Shown here piece after piece: positions 1-9,049 of a stretch of DNA of 64,000 nt. Numbering within the stretch: position 1 is the first letter of the stretch; each line of letters starts with the position of its first letter. The notes below the pieces were generated by a model. The model was not told where the DNA came from, did not search any database, and was given only the letters and a program-made list of their open reading frames with translations. Location of the stretch: the NCBI RefSeq assembly GCF_021491375.1, contig NZ_JAKEVY010000002.1, positions 1,054,001 to 1,118,000 of the forward strand. The letters run 5' to 3'. The translations under genes were made by a program, and so were the position numbers. This DNA is from Flavihumibacter fluminis (GTDB lineage Bacteria; Bacteroidota; Bacteroidia; Chitinophagales; Chitinophagaceae).

Positions 1-683
1 TCATAATATCCTTCTGATGTGGTGATATCACGTCTTCCGCTATCTGAAACAATTCTCGTTTTGGTTATAAAGGTAGCTATTCGGCTATCTGTGTTAAAAA
101 GGAGCGAGTCTGTTGCCAGGTCGTATTCCGGATCTTTCATCTTTACGTCCTTTTTGAAATAGACGTCTTTCATGTCGCCGTAATAGATCGCTTCCTTACT
201 GGTCAGTACCGTTTTATCACTGACTACTTTACCTCCATTGGTGTAGGTGCCGATTTTTAAATTGGTATCGTATTCCAGGTCATTGGTTGTTAGCACGCCT
301 TTGCCATCCGTCAGCCTTACATTCTTTTTGAGATAGGCTTTTTTCTCATTGGAATAATAGATCAGGTATTGTGCATAGGTGTGTATGCTGTCGGCATCAT
401 TAATATGTACGTTTCCAAAGGCCTCCACAACTCCGGTGGCTGGATTAATCACTGCACTGTCGCAGTAAAATTTGGTGGTTCCCTGTTCTAGGAAAACATT
501 GCCCGCCAGCATCTGGAGCTCGGTCACCGAATCTTTTTTCACGTAACGAAACCGATCGGTTTTACGCACCAGTACAATATCCATGGTATCAGCCGGATTG
601 GCAGGTGGAACAGGCTCCTGCGCAATAGCAGGCAGCATTGCCAGCAAAAGCAACCAGCTTAACAGTAGTCCAACCAGTCGCAT
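1..683 (-). CDS. OstA-like (LptA/LptD N-terminal fold) envelope protein, cut by window edge
   Basis: The visible 227 codons start with a signal peptide (MRLVGLLLSWLLLLAMLPAIA) and continue with repeated short beta-strand units (for example AFGNVHINDADSIHTYAQYL and YYGDMKDVYFKKDVKM). Such units are typical of the OstA/LptA-type beta-jellyroll that carries lipopolysaccharide across the periplasm. The reading frame stays open to base 1, so the C-terminus is missing from this window. The start codon lies one base after the stop of the MlaD-like gene, so the two are probably co-transcribed. Co-location with an MCE protein and LptD suggests an outer-membrane lipid transport role (inference). The family call rests on repeat pattern and context. 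Confidence 0.8.
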   Translation of the reverse strand, partial: MRLVGLLLSWLLLLAMLPAIAQEPVPPANPADTMDIVLVRKTDRFRYVKKDSVTELQMLAGNVFLEQGTTKFYCDSAVINPATGVVEAFGNVHINDADSIHTYAQYLIYYSNEKKAYLKKNVRLTDGKGVLTTNDLEYDTNLKIGTYTNGGKVVSDKTVLTSKEAIYYGDMKDVYFKKDVKMKDPEYDLATDSLLFNTDSRIATFITKTRIVSDSGRRDITTSEGYY

Positions 684-684
684 T

Positions 685-1683
685 TTATTGAGATTGTGGC
701 GTCGTTTGTGTAGAATCATTTAAGGGCGCCTGCAGGGGTTTATTCTTATCTTTACGACCGAATACCGATACATTAATATATCGTTTCGGATGCACCCTTA
801 CATCATCGAGCAAAATATTCAAACTTCTGGTTGTGTTTTCCAGGTTCTGATATAATTGTTTATCATTTAACAGAAGTCCCAATGACCCATCCTTACTGTT
901 CGCTTTCTCCACCAGGCCATTCAAATTGCCGATGGTTGTCTGCAGGTTGTCTACCATACCTTTAATATCGGCAGCAGCCAGTTGATCAGTGGTTTTTTCC
1001 AGGTTACCCAGGGTATGGGTAATACTTTCATTATTGGAAGCAAGGTTGCCACTAACCGATTCCAGATTGGCCATGGTTTTATTAAGATTGCTGTTCTGTG
1101 ATGCAATCAATTGATTTAATGCGGCAGAAGCTTTTGCCAGATTGGCAATGATAGTATGGAAATTATTTTTGGTATTGGGATCAAAATAAGTCCCTACTAC
1201 CTGGATGAGTGAATCAAGGGAAACAAGTGTGCCATCCAGGGATTTCAGGGCGGGGTTCAGTGTGCCGGTTACTTCATCCAGCATCGCCATTTTCACTTTG
1301 CTGCCTATCGTATCCCCATCTGCCAGGAATTCACCGGCAGAACCTGGTTCAATTACAAGGTTGGAGGTGCCCAAAAGACTTGCATCAATAAAGGCAACGG
1401 AATTTTTTGGAATGTTAATATGGCGGGCCAGGTTGATGGTTACAACTATTCCGTCTTCAATATTGGGGCTGCGTTCACGAATTTCAGAAACCATCCCGAT
1501 CTGAAGACCATTGAGTAAAACGGGACTTGAATTCGCGAGTCCGGTTACTTTCGGAAAGATCGTATATACCTGATCGTTTTTGTCGAAGAAACTTTTTCCT
1601 TTCAGAAAATTGAAGCCAAGTATCAGTAAGGTAATACTTACCACTGCCAGGATTCCGATCTTGGTTTCATTAGATATTTTCAT
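685..1683 (-). CDS. MlaD family (MCE domain) lipid-transport protein
   Basis: A 332-residue protein with one N-terminal membrane helix (about residues 8-27) followed by an MCE domain (about 38-118, with LLNGLQIGMVSEI and an IEPGSAG strand). A long helical stretch rich in N, L, S and A (about 170-270) probably forms a coiled coil. The conserved Bacteroidota tail HPKRYINVSVFGRK closes the protein. MCE proteins bind phospholipids in the periplasm and work with an ABC transporter. No permease or ATPase gene is visible here, although upstream genes may lie outside the window. The gene is followed immediately by the OstA-like gene, and a candidate promoter is listed separately. Confidence 0.9.
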   Translation of the reverse strand: MKISNETKIGILAVVSITLLILGFNFLKGKSFFDKNDQVYTIFPKVTGLANSSPVLLNGLQIGMVSEIRERSPNIEDGIVVTINLARHINIPKNSVAFIDASLLGTSNLVIEPGSAGEFLADGDTIGSKVKMAMLDEVTGTLNPALKSLDGTLVSLDSLIQVVGTYFDPNTKNNFHTIIANLAKASAALNQLIASQNSNLNKTMANLESVSGNLASNNESITHTLGNLEKTTDQLAAADIKGMVDNLQTTIGNLNGLVEKANSKDGSLGLLLNDKQLYQNLENTTRSLNILLDDVRVHPKRYINVSVFGRKDKNKPLQAPLNDSTQTTPQSQ

Positions 1684-1700
1684 GCACTATGAATTGGAGT

Positions 1701-1708
1701 CAAATGTA
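1701..1708 (-). promoter_or_regulatory. Candidate -7 element for the MlaD/OstA-like operon
   Basis: On the minus strand the bases read TACATTTG, an exact match to the Bacteroidota -7 consensus TAnnTTTG. It lies 17 bases upstream of the MlaD-like start codon. I saw no convincing -33 TTG at the expected distance, so this is a partial promoter call. Confidence 0.5.
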
Positions 1709-1713
1709 AGGAT

Positions 1714-2694
1714 TTAATTTCCAGTTGTGTTTCGGGGCAAATGCCGTGGGTTTTCCAATTCTTCTTTATAGCGTTTGAACGCAGTTACTATATTGGTAAC
1801 CACTTCCTGCTGTCCGGCTTCACTTACCAGGTACTCTTCTTCCTCCTTATTGGTAATAAAACCGGTCTCAATCAGGATGCTGGGCATACCAGTTGCCTGT
1901 AAGACCCAGATTCCCTTGTGGTTTCGTTGCTTCACACCAAAGCTTTTCCTTCCTGCATTGGCAAACTCTTCCTCAACAAATTGTGCCAGCAGTGCTGAAT
2001 TACGAAAGAAATATTTGGTATATAATTGTGCCCGGATTTTCGCTTCGGGGGAATTCAGATCCAGAACGTTGTTTGGATCATCTACCGGTTCTTCTTCACC
2101 GCTTTCCTCTTCATCCAGTACGATATTCTCACTTTTTGCACTGGATCGGTCAGCCGCCCAAATATAAGTTTCCGTGCCTATCCGGGTATTTTTCACATAA
2201 TAACTTTGATAAATCGGTTGTTTGATCAGCTTTTTCTTCCTGGTTTTTCCTTTTCCAACATAAACCACCTTGTTCTTATACCCAACAATTTTTTTCTGAT
2301 ACCATCCCCCGGCTTTCTGACCGGTCGCATTCAGGTGAATGGAGATGAAGAGATCGCCCTTTGCTTCATTGGCCATTTCAGCCCTGATCCTGTTCGCCAG
2401 GTTGGGGTCGGTTACTCCCTTTGGAAGATTGGCATCTTTTCTTGTGTAAATGAAATTTATTTCAGGAAAAGCCTGTTCTAATTCCTTACCCAATTTCAGT
2501 GCAATTGATAAGGCAACTTCGGCTTCTGTGGAAATAAGTCCCCGTGCTCCGGGGTCCCGTCCGCCATGGCCGGCATCAATGATTACCGTCTTCAGCGCAT
2601 TCTTGTTGGCCTGGGCGTTGCTGTTTTTTGAAAATATTAGCAACACGCCGGCAGCGATAACTATATAGAGTCGGGTCTTGAACAATCTGATCAT
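1714..2694 (-). CDS. N-acetylmuramoyl-L-alanine amidase (Amidase_3)
   Basis: A 326-residue exported zinc amidase that cleaves the bond between N-acetylmuramic acid and L-alanine in peptidoglycan. The start chosen (MIRLFKTRLY) gives an N-terminal signal/membrane segment. An in-frame ATG 16 codons earlier would overlap the divergent promoter region. The catalytic domain shows the zinc-ligand motifs VIIDAGHGGRDPGA (His) and DLFISIHLNA (His), with a Glu in the C-terminal ILIETGFITN motif. Between them lies the acidic insert EEESGEEEPVDDPN (about residues 190-205), often seen in Bacteroidota homologues. It is transcribed away from lptD and may share an intergenic control region with it. Confidence 0.93.
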   Translation of the reverse strand: MIRLFKTRLYIVIAAGVLLIFSKNSNAQANKNALKTVIIDAGHGGRDPGARGLISTEAEVALSIALKLGKELEQAFPEINFIYTRKDANLPKGVTDPNLANRIRAEMANEAKGDLFISIHLNATGQKAGGWYQKKIVGYKNKVVYVGKGKTRKKKLIKQPIYQSYYVKNTRIGTETYIWAADRSSAKSENIVLDEEESGEEEPVDDPNNVLDLNSPEAKIRAQLYTKYFFRNSALLAQFVEEEFANAGRKSFGVKQRNHKGIWVLQATGMPSILIETGFITNKEEEEYLVSEAGQQEVVTNIVTAFKRYKEELENPRHLPRNTTGN

Positions 2695-2727
2695 ACAATA
2701 ACCTTTGAATAATGGGTATCGAATCCC

Positions 2728-2735
2728 TATTTTTG
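2728..2735 (+). promoter_or_regulatory. Promoter -7 element of lptD
   Basis: TATTTTTG matches TAnnTTTG exactly. A TTTG at 2704-2707 lies 20 bases upstream, which fits the Bacteroidota -33/-7 spacing. The element ends 15 bases before the lptD ATG that I chose, and this supports that start over an ATG at 2712. Confidence 0.65.
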
Positions 2736-2750
2736 CCCCCATTCAATAGT

Positions 2751-5459
2751 ATGAAGGACGGCGGCAAATTTAGTTTAAAATACATTTTTATCGGGCTTTT
2801 TGCACTGCTGCTTGTAATATTAACGCACGCTTCCAAGGCGAATTATCCATTTTCTGGAAAATTTAATGCCCCTTTAACGCTTCAGCAGCGCGATACAGTT
2901 CCTTCCAAAGTGGATAGCCTGCCACTCAAAAAAGACAGTCTTGGCAACCCGATCAGGGATACAACCGGCAAACTGGTCCAGCAAATTGATACTTTAAATG
3001 TTAAGATTTCTTCGGATTCCCTGGATGCCCCTGTTCAATATTCAGCTTCCGATTCCATGGTGCTGGATGTGCCTACAAAAAAAATAACGCTTTATAATAA
3101 AGCCAGTACCAAGTACAAAGACCTGGATCTGACTGCCTATAGCATTGAACTGGATCAGCCGACCCAGATTGTGGTAGCTACCTACATGGTGGACAGTTTA
3201 GGTGAAAAACAGGGCAAACCGCATTTTGTACAGGGAGAAAGTAATATGGATGCGGATTCCATTATTTATAATTTCAAGACCCAGAAAGGTATCACCAAAA
3301 GCACTTTTACCCAGCAGGGGGAGATGTTCGTATATGGCAGCAGGATCAAGAAAGTTAACATCAATGATTTCTTTGCCCTGGATGGCCGGTTTACTACCTG
3401 TAACCTCGATACCCCGCACTTTGCTTTCCGCACCAAAAAACTGAAGCTGGTAAATAAAAAACTGGCTGTGAGCGGCCCCATCCATCCTGAATTTGAAGGT
3501 GTTCCCGTTCCTGTATATATCCCATTTGGATTTTTCCCACTATCACAGGGGCGCAAATCCGGTATCCTGCCACCTCAGTTTGTTGCTAATGAACAATTTG
3601 GTCTGGGTTTAGAAGGGGTTGGGTATTATAAGGTCCTGGGAGAAAAATTTGATGTCATGCTTCGGGGTGATATTTATTCCTATGGTGGCTGGAGGGCCGT
3701 ACTAACACCTACCTATAAACGACGCTATCGGTATTCTGGCCGGCTCAATCTTTCCATGCAGAATACCCGGATCCTGAGTCGGGATGCGACAAAGGAATTT
3801 GATGTAAACAGAAGTTTCAATGTTCAGTGGAGTCATGTGGCAGATGCCAAAGCCAGGCCCGGTACCAGTTTCCAGGCCAGTGTAAATGCTGGTTCTACGC
3901 AGTACAACCGTTTTGTTGGAGCCAACCCATCCATCAACTTCCAGAACCAGATGTATTCGTCCATCGCCTACACCAAAAACTGGAATAACAAATTCAACCT
4001 TAGTTTAACCGCCGGGCATGATCAGAATAACCGGACCCGCCAGGTAAATGTTCGTTTCCCGGATGGATCTTTCACCGTCAATAACTTTTATCCTTTTCAG
4101 AAGAAAGAATTTGTGGGTACACCGAAATGGTATGAAAAACTGGGGATTGGTTTGAACTCTCAATTCCGGAACCAGGTTTCTTTTTATGACAGTGCATTCA
4201 GCTTTACCCAGTTGATTGATACCATGCAATGGGGCGCCCAGCACAATATTCCGATTACGCTTTCGCTTCCATCCCTGGGACCCATCCAGATTGCACCGGG
4301 TATAAGTTATTCAGAACGTTGGTATGCCCAGCAATTTGATCGTACCTGGAATCCTGCCACCAATAAAATTGATACTTCCATCAATCGGGGTTTTTACACT
4401 GCCAGGGACATGTCATTCAGCATGAGCCTGAATACCGCACTATTTGGTACCTATGATAAGTTTGGTAAAAACAGCAGCATACGTGCGATTCGCCATGTGA
4501 TCCGCCCATCGGTTTCAGCCAGTTATAAACCTGACCTGAACGGTAAGGATTATTATTCCACCCAGGTAGATACTACCGGCAGGCAGGTTCGTTTCAGCAG
4601 GTATGCCGGTAGTTTGTTTGGCGCCTTCGGCGAAGGTGAATTCGGTGGTCTCAGTTTCACACTGGATAATAACCTCGAAATGAAAGTTCGTTCGAAGAAA
4701 GATACTACTTCGGAGGATGGTATCCGAAAAGTGCGACTCATTGATGGTTTCGGTCTAACCGGCAGTTACAACTTCCTGGCGGATAGTTTTCAGTTATCAC
4801 CTATCAGCCTGTACCTGAGAAGCACCTTGTTTGAAAAGATCAATATCACGGCTTCTGCGAGCCTCGATCCATACAAGACAGACCGCCAGGGGTACCGGAT
4901 CAATGAACTGGCCTGGTCAGGAGATGGATTTTCATTGGGTAGGATTACTTCGGGAAACATTGCCGTATCTACTTCTTTTACCAGCAAACAGAAGGAGAAA
5001 AAAGAAATTCCACCGGATGAAGACCTGAGTGGAATCGGACTGCCGATGACCAATGAAGAACAGCAGGCATTAATCAACAATGTGCGAAACAATCCGGCTG
5101 AATACGCCGATTTCAATATCCCCTGGTCGGTGAACCTATCCTATTCACTGAGCTTCAGCCGCCTTTTAAAAAGAGATTATTCTGGTTATGAAACCCAGAT
5201 TAATTCCAGTGTCAATGTAAGCGGAGATTTCAATCTTACGCCTAAATGGAAGCTTGGCGCAAGTACCTTCTATGATTTCCGGGGCGCTTCCATACAGCAG
5301 CTAACGATGTTCCTTAGCCGCGAACTGCATTGCTGGCAATTAGGTATCAATATCACCCCGGTTGGTTTGTATCGCACCTTCAATATTACGATCAACCCGA
5401 AATCAGGGCTGTTGAGAGATTTGAAAATTAACCGGTCAAAATTCTTCTATACGCAATAA
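2751..5459 (+). CDS. lptD: LPS-assembly outer-membrane protein LptD
   Basis: A 902-residue protein with an N-terminal membrane/signal segment (about residues 8-27). It has an OstA-like periplasmic jellyroll (about 95-270, with DVPTKKITLYNKAST and GIHPEFEGVPVPVYIPFGFF-like strands) and a long C-terminal beta-barrel with alternating aromatic strands ending KINRSKFFYTQ. LptD inserts lipopolysaccharide into the outer leaflet with LptE. The Bacteroidota form is longer at the N-terminus and carries the conserved FPLSQGRKSGILPPQF segment, seen here. The start chosen is 13 codons inside the longest frame because it directly follows a good promoter and begins the signal sequence. The gene ends next to a repeat shared with the convergent acyltransferase gene. 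Confidence 0.92.
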   Translation: MKDGGKFSLKYIFIGLFALLLVILTHASKANYPFSGKFNAPLTLQQRDTVPSKVDSLPLKKDSLGNPIRDTTGKLVQQIDTLNVKISSDSLDAPVQYSASDSMVLDVPTKKITLYNKASTKYKDLDLTAYSIELDQPTQIVVATYMVDSLGEKQGKPHFVQGESNMDADSIIYNFKTQKGITKSTFTQQGEMFVYGSRIKKVNINDFFALDGRFTTCNLDTPHFAFRTKKLKLVNKKLAVSGPIHPEFEGVPVPVYIPFGFFPLSQGRKSGILPPQFVANEQFGLGLEGVGYYKVLGEKFDVMLRGDIYSYGGWRAVLTPTYKRRYRYSGRLNLSMQNTRILSRDATKEFDVNRSFNVQWSHVADAKARPGTSFQASVNAGSTQYNRFVGANPSINFQNQMYSSIAYTKNWNNKFNLSLTAGHDQNNRTRQVNVRFPDGSFTVNNFYPFQKKEFVGTPKWYEKLGIGLNSQFRNQVSFYDSAFSFTQLIDTMQWGAQHNIPITLSLPSLGPIQIAPGISYSERWYAQQFDRTWNPATNKIDTSINRGFYTARDMSFSMSLNTALFGTYDKFGKNSSIRAIRHVIRPSVSASYKPDLNGKDYYSTQVDTTGRQVRFSRYAGSLFGAFGEGEFGGLSFTLDNNLEMKVRSKKDTTSEDGIRKVRLIDGFGLTGSYNFLADSFQLSPISLYLRSTLFEKINITASASLDPYKTDRQGYRINELAWSGDGFSLGRITSGNIAVSTSFTSKQKEKKEIPPDEDLSGIGLPMTNEEQQALINNVRNNPAEYADFNIPWSVNLSYSLSFSRLLKRDYSGYETQINSSVNVSGDFNLTPKWKLGASTFYDFRGASIQQLTMFLSRELHCWQLGINITPVGLYRTFNITINPKSGLLRDLKINRSKFFYTQ

Positions 5460-5463
5460 GAAG

Positions 5464-5549
5464 GTGAGATGTGAGACGTGAGATGTGAAAAGGAAAACAC
5501 TTCTCACGTCTCACATCTGACGTCTCACGTCTCACATCTGACGTCTCAC
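5464..5549. repeat. 7-base-period inverted/tandem repeat between convergent genes
   Basis: The left part is built of heptads GTGAGAT/GTGAGAC on the plus strand. The right part is built of TCACGTC/TCACATC/TGACGTC, including two perfect tandem copies of a 21-base unit (5503-5523 and 5524-5544). A perfect 15-base inverted repeat (5468-5482 with 5503-5517) can form a hairpin with a 20-base loop. It may act as a transcription barrier for both lptD and the acyltransferase gene (inference). The right edge runs into the acyltransferase coding sequence and provides its last codons and stop. Confidence 0.85.
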
Positions 5550-6272
5550 TTTCTCGCTCATCAATTCATACGCCCGCTCTTTCAAACTATCCACTGTATC
5601 TGTATCCAATACTTCAATGGGTTCAAGGAATTCGATGCGCAGGGGATGAGGCATCAGGTAAAAAGATTTATGGGGCGGATTAACTTTTCGGGTATTAAAA
5701 ATTACACCGGGAATAATAGGTGTCCTAGTATCTATCGCTAAACGGAAAGCACCATCGTGAAAAGGTTTTAATGGCTGGTCAGTGGTGTTACGCGTGCCTT
5801 CCGGATAAATACACATATGTAAACCCATCGCCAAAACTTCTTTCATGCGGCCATAACTTTCCTTCCGGCTTCTATCGCTTTTACGATCCACCAGCACGCT
5901 GCCCAATTTGTAAATGATCCCAAAAACCGGAATCTTTGCCATCTCTGCCTTTGCAATGGTTTTATTGCCTCCGGGAATGGCGGGAGAGGAGATCGGTACA
6001 TCCATTAAGGCATTGTGATTGCAGATTACAATATAAGGCTGCCCTTTTTTGAAATGTTCTTTACCTTTTACAAAAAGCGGACAACCAATACCCGGCAAGA
6101 ATACACCCATCCAGATGCGTGAATAACGAATGAACCGATGTGTCCGCCTGGGTTCTCCAATCGTCATACAAAATAAGGCCACTGGTATTAGGAATACCAC
6201 CATGGTTAGGGTGAATAAAAGGATTGCCCATAAAGCCCATATCCTGCCAAAAACTTCTTTGAACCAATTCAT
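5532..6272 (-). CDS. plsC: 1-acyl-sn-glycerol-3-phosphate acyltransferase (PlsC family)
   Basis: A 246-residue membrane-associated enzyme that adds the second acyl chain to lysophosphatidic acid in phospholipid synthesis. An N-terminal hydrophobic region (about residues 10-38) is followed by the acyltransferase motifs. Motif I here reads VICNHNALMDVP, with NHNALMD in place of the usual NHxxxxD. Motif III is IYPEGTRN and motif IV is IPGVI. The start MNWFKEVFG avoids the 13-base overlap with ung that an ATG at 6299 would cause. The C-terminal VRRQM and stop codon fall inside the heptad repeat, so the tail is probably not conserved with homologues. Confidence 0.88.
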   Translation of the reverse strand: MNWFKEVFGRIWALWAILLFTLTMVVFLIPVALFCMTIGEPRRTHRFIRYSRIWMGVFLPGIGCPLFVKGKEHFKKGQPYIVICNHNALMDVPISSPAIPGGNKTIAKAEMAKIPVFGIIYKLGSVLVDRKSDRSRKESYGRMKEVLAMGLHMCIYPEGTRNTTDQPLKPFHDGAFRLAIDTRTPIIPGVIFNTRKVNPPHKSFYLMPHPLRIEFLEPIEVLDTDTVDSLKERAYELMSEKVRRQM

Positions 6273-6286
6273 GTTGCGAAGGTAGT

Positions 6287-6958
6287 TTACAATGACCAAT
6301 CGATGGGATCAATGCCGTTTTTAACCAGGTACTCATTGGTTTTGGAAAAATGACGGCATCCAAAAAAACCTTTATCAGCACTGAAGGGAGAGGGATGTGC
6401 CGCTTTTAATACGAGGTGTTTGGTTTCATCAATCAATACCTGTTTTTCCTGCGCAAATCTTCCCCACAACAGAAATACGATGTGTTCTTTACGTTCGCTG
6501 ATGGCACGAATCACCGCGTCCGTGAAATCCATCCAGCCAATTTTGGCATGACTTCCGGGTTCATTTGCACGAACCGTCAGAGCGGCATTCAGGAGCAATA
6601 CCCCCTGTTCGGCCCATTTTTCCAGGTTACCTTTACGCGGAAGCTGCAAGCCAATATCCGCCGCAATTTCTTTGTAGATATTGAGCAGGGAGGGTGGTGG
6701 TGTAACCCCATCCGGAACCGAAAAACTTAATCCGTGTGCCTGTCCCGGATTGTGATAGGGATCCTGCCCCAGTATTACAACTTTCAGTTTGTCTGGTGGT
6801 GTTTTATCAAAGGCATTGAATATCATAGAACCAGGCGGATAAATGATTTTCCCGGCACTTTTCTCCGTTTTCAAATGTGTCACCACCTGCAGGAAATAGG
6901 GTTGATGAAACTCCTGCTTCAAAAAAGCTTTCCAGCCAGCCTCAATTTTTACCTCCAT
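6287..6958 (-). CDS. ung: Uracil-DNA glycosylase, family 1
   Basis: A 223-residue cytosolic repair enzyme that removes uracil from DNA. The catalytic water-activating motif GQDPYHNPGQAHGLSFS and the DNA-intercalating motif HPSPFSA are both intact, and LLLNAALTVRANEPGSH is typical of family 1. The start MEVKIEAGW matches the usual compact N-terminus. An ATG nine codons upstream is less likely. The gene precedes the acyltransferase by 14 bases on the same strand, so they are probably co-transcribed without an obvious functional link. Confidence 0.97.
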   Translation of the reverse strand: MEVKIEAGWKAFLKQEFHQPYFLQVVTHLKTEKSAGKIIYPPGSMIFNAFDKTPPDKLKVVILGQDPYHNPGQAHGLSFSVPDGVTPPPSLLNIYKEIAADIGLQLPRKGNLEKWAEQGVLLLNAALTVRANEPGSHAKIGWMDFTDAVIRAISERKEHIVFLLWGRFAQEKQVLIDETKHLVLKAAHPSPFSADKGFFGCRHFSKTNEYLVKNGIDPIDWSL

Positions 6959-7036
6959 TAAATCTTGATTTAATTCTGAACACAAGTTAGGATGGAACGA
7001 AAATCAACGTAAATTATATTTCCAAAATCAGCAATT

Positions 7037-7627
7037 ATGATAGAGAACCTACTCAACCTTATTCGGGAAAATGCCGGGGAAAGCATTATCAACAACCCAG
7101 ATATTCCCAATGAACGCAATGATGAAGCGATTCAGGCAACCGGTGCTTCCATTCTTTCGGGATTGCAAGGGATGATGGCGCAGGGGAATGTAAAAGAAGT
7201 ATTGGGCATTTTTGCCCAGGGACAAGTGGATCAGAATAACCCGGTGGTTCAAAACCTGTCAGGTAATGTTATCAGTGATATGATGGGCAGATTTGGCATG
7301 GACCAGGGGAAGGCTGGTTCTCTGGTAGGAAGCCTGTTGCCAATGATCCTGAATCAACTGATTAGCAGAACCAATGATCCTTCTAATAATGGTTTTAGTC
7401 TGGATGGATTATTTGGGCAATTGAGCGGTGGCCGTACTTCCGGTATGAACCTGGAAGGGCTGGTTGGAAAACTGGCAGGCGGCGGACTGGATCGCGATGG
7501 AGATGGGGATGTTGATTTCCAGGATTTGGCCGGCATGTTTACTGGCGGTGGCAATGCCGGAGGTAATAGTGGCGGTATGGCCGGTGGCAATGCACTCGAT
7601 GCGCTTAAAGGTATTTTCGGAAGATAA
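7037..7627 (+). CDS. DUF937-like protein with a calcium-loop motif
   Basis: A 196-residue protein without signal peptide or membrane helix. The first 120 residues are helical and resemble the DUF937/YidB-type fold (family call by eye). The C-terminal part is very glycine-rich and contains DRDGDGDVDFQDL, an EF-hand or dockerin-like calcium-binding loop (D-x-D-x-D-G), inside about 60 residues of low complexity. Function is unknown. The near-consensus -7 sequence TATATTTC at 7015-7022 lies just upstream. A strong terminator follows, so it is probably monocistronic. Confidence 0.75.
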   Translation: MIENLLNLIRENAGESIINNPDIPNERNDEAIQATGASILSGLQGMMAQGNVKEVLGIFAQGQVDQNNPVVQNLSGNVISDMMGRFGMDQGKAGSLVGSLLPMILNQLISRTNDPSNNGFSLDGLFGQLSGGRTSGMNLEGLVGKLAGGGLDRDGDGDVDFQDLAGMFTGGGNAGGNSGGMAGGNALDALKGIFGR

Positions 7628-7644
7628 TTTTCAATTTAACCCTG

Positions 7645-7674
7645 AACCGGAGCTATTTTATGCTCCGGTTTTTT
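7645..7674 (+). terminator. Rho-independent terminator
   Basis: A perfect 9-base stem (AACCGGAGC with GCTCCGGTT, loop of 8) is followed by a T-run. It ends the DUF937-like transcript only 11 bases before the next start codon, leaving little room for a separate promoter for the downstream oxidoreductase. Confidence 0.9.
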
Positions 7675-7685
7675 AATTCATCAAG

Positions 7686-9041
7686 ATGACCAACAGAAGA
7701 AATTTTATCCGGCAATCAATAAAAGCCGGAGCCGGGGTATATCTCGGTACCATGGGACTAAGCGCTGCTTCCTATGCCCGTATCATCGGTTCCAATGACC
7801 GCGTAAATGTTGGCGTAGTGGGCTTTTCCGATCGTTTTCGCCAATCACTCCTTCCCAGTTTTATGAACCATTCCAGGGAATTGAATTTTGATATGGTGGC
7901 TGTTTCCGATATCTGGAAACGAAGAAGGGAGGAAGGTGCTTCCCAATTGAAAGAAAAGTTTGGTCACGATATCAAAGCCTGCGTTAATAACGAGGAGCTA
8001 TATGCGCTGAAAAATATTGATGCGGTTATCATCAGTACGGCTGATTTCCAGCATGCGCTGCATACGATCGAAGCCATGAAAGCAGGTAAAGACGCCTATA
8101 CGGAAAAACCTTTCGCGGAGACGATGGATGATAACAATGCGGCTTTGGCTGCAGTGAAGCAGGCCGGTAAAATTGTGCAGATCGGTTCCCAGCGACGAAG
8201 CGGACCCAATTACAAAGCAGCAGCGAAATTTATTGGTGAAGGCAAATTCGGTCCTATTACCATGGTGGAACTGACCTGGAATGTGAACCAGCCCGGCAGA
8301 TGGCGGAGGCCCGACCTGGTGGCAGCTATCCGTGAACAGGATACAGATTGGAAACGCTTTTTACTAAATCGTCCTTATGAAGCCTGGGATCCACGGAAAT
8401 ACCTGGAGTATCGCCTGTTCTGGCCCTATTCTTCCGGTATGCCCGGACAATGGATGAGTCATCAGATTGATACTGTACACTGGTTCTCCGGGCTCGCGCA
8501 TCCCAGAAGCGTAGTTGCCAACGGAGGTATCTATATGTGGAAGGATGGAAGAACGAACTGGGACACTACTACCGCCGTATTTGATTATGGTCCGGAGAAC
8601 GATGCCACATCCGGATTTCAGGTAATCTTTTCTTCGCGTATGCATAACGGTGATGAACGCCCCGCTGAACTTTATTTTTCCAATGGAGGGGAATTGAACC
8701 TGATTACCAATAAAGTTTCACCAGCCGGTGGATTGCGTAAGAACCATGCCGATGCCATGAAAATGCAACCCAATCTTTTACCGGAAATGGACCTGGTTGC
8801 TGAAAAAATTGAAGTGGCTGCGTCTGCCAATACCGGCGGCGATCCGCTAACAAGTGCGCATATGCGAAACTGGATGGAATGTATCCGGAGCCGGAAGCAG
8901 CCCAATGCTCCTGTTGAAGCGGGTTATAATCACTCCATTGCTACCATAATGACGAATGCAGCGGTTCGGACGGGTGGCAAAGCGGTATTCGATTCCAAAA
9001 CCAAACAGGTTTTGGTGGATGGTAAAGTGTTCAAATATTAA
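7686..9041 (+). CDS. Gfo/Idh/MocA family oxidoreductase, Tat-exported
   Basis: A 451-residue NAD(P)-dependent sugar oxidoreductase homologue. The N-terminus carries a twin-arginine signal (NRRNFIRQS followed by a hydrophobic stretch to about residue 30), so it is probably exported folded with its cofactor. A Rossmann fold follows (VNVGVVGFSDRF replaces the usual GxGxxG). The family EKP motif is present (YTEKPFAETMDDN, Lys near residue 144). Secreted members are common in Bacteroidota saccharide-degradation clusters and some act by an NAD-recycling mechanism on glycosidic bonds (family knowledge). The substrate is not inferable. A DUF6807 gene follows by 8 bases, indicating an operon. Confidence 0.9.
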   Translation: MTNRRNFIRQSIKAGAGVYLGTMGLSAASYARIIGSNDRVNVGVVGFSDRFRQSLLPSFMNHSRELNFDMVAVSDIWKRRREEGASQLKEKFGHDIKACVNNEELYALKNIDAVIISTADFQHALHTIEAMKAGKDAYTEKPFAETMDDNNAALAAVKQAGKIVQIGSQRRSGPNYKAAAKFIGEGKFGPITMVELTWNVNQPGRWRRPDLVAAIREQDTDWKRFLLNRPYEAWDPRKYLEYRLFWPYSSGMPGQWMSHQIDTVHWFSGLAHPRSVVANGGIYMWKDGRTNWDTTTAVFDYGPENDATSGFQVIFSSRMHNGDERPAELYFSNGGELNLITNKVSPAGGLRKNHADAMKMQPNLLPEMDLVAEKIEVAASANTGGDPLTSAHMRNWMECIRSRKQPNAPVEAGYNHSIATIMTNAAVRTGGKAVFDSKTKQVLVDGKVFKY

Positions 9042-9049
9042 AATTTACC

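Noticed and set aside
5478-5741. Short plus-strand frame over the heptad repeat
   Set aside because: It is made of repeat bases and the antisense of the acyltransferase gene, with no protein-like features.
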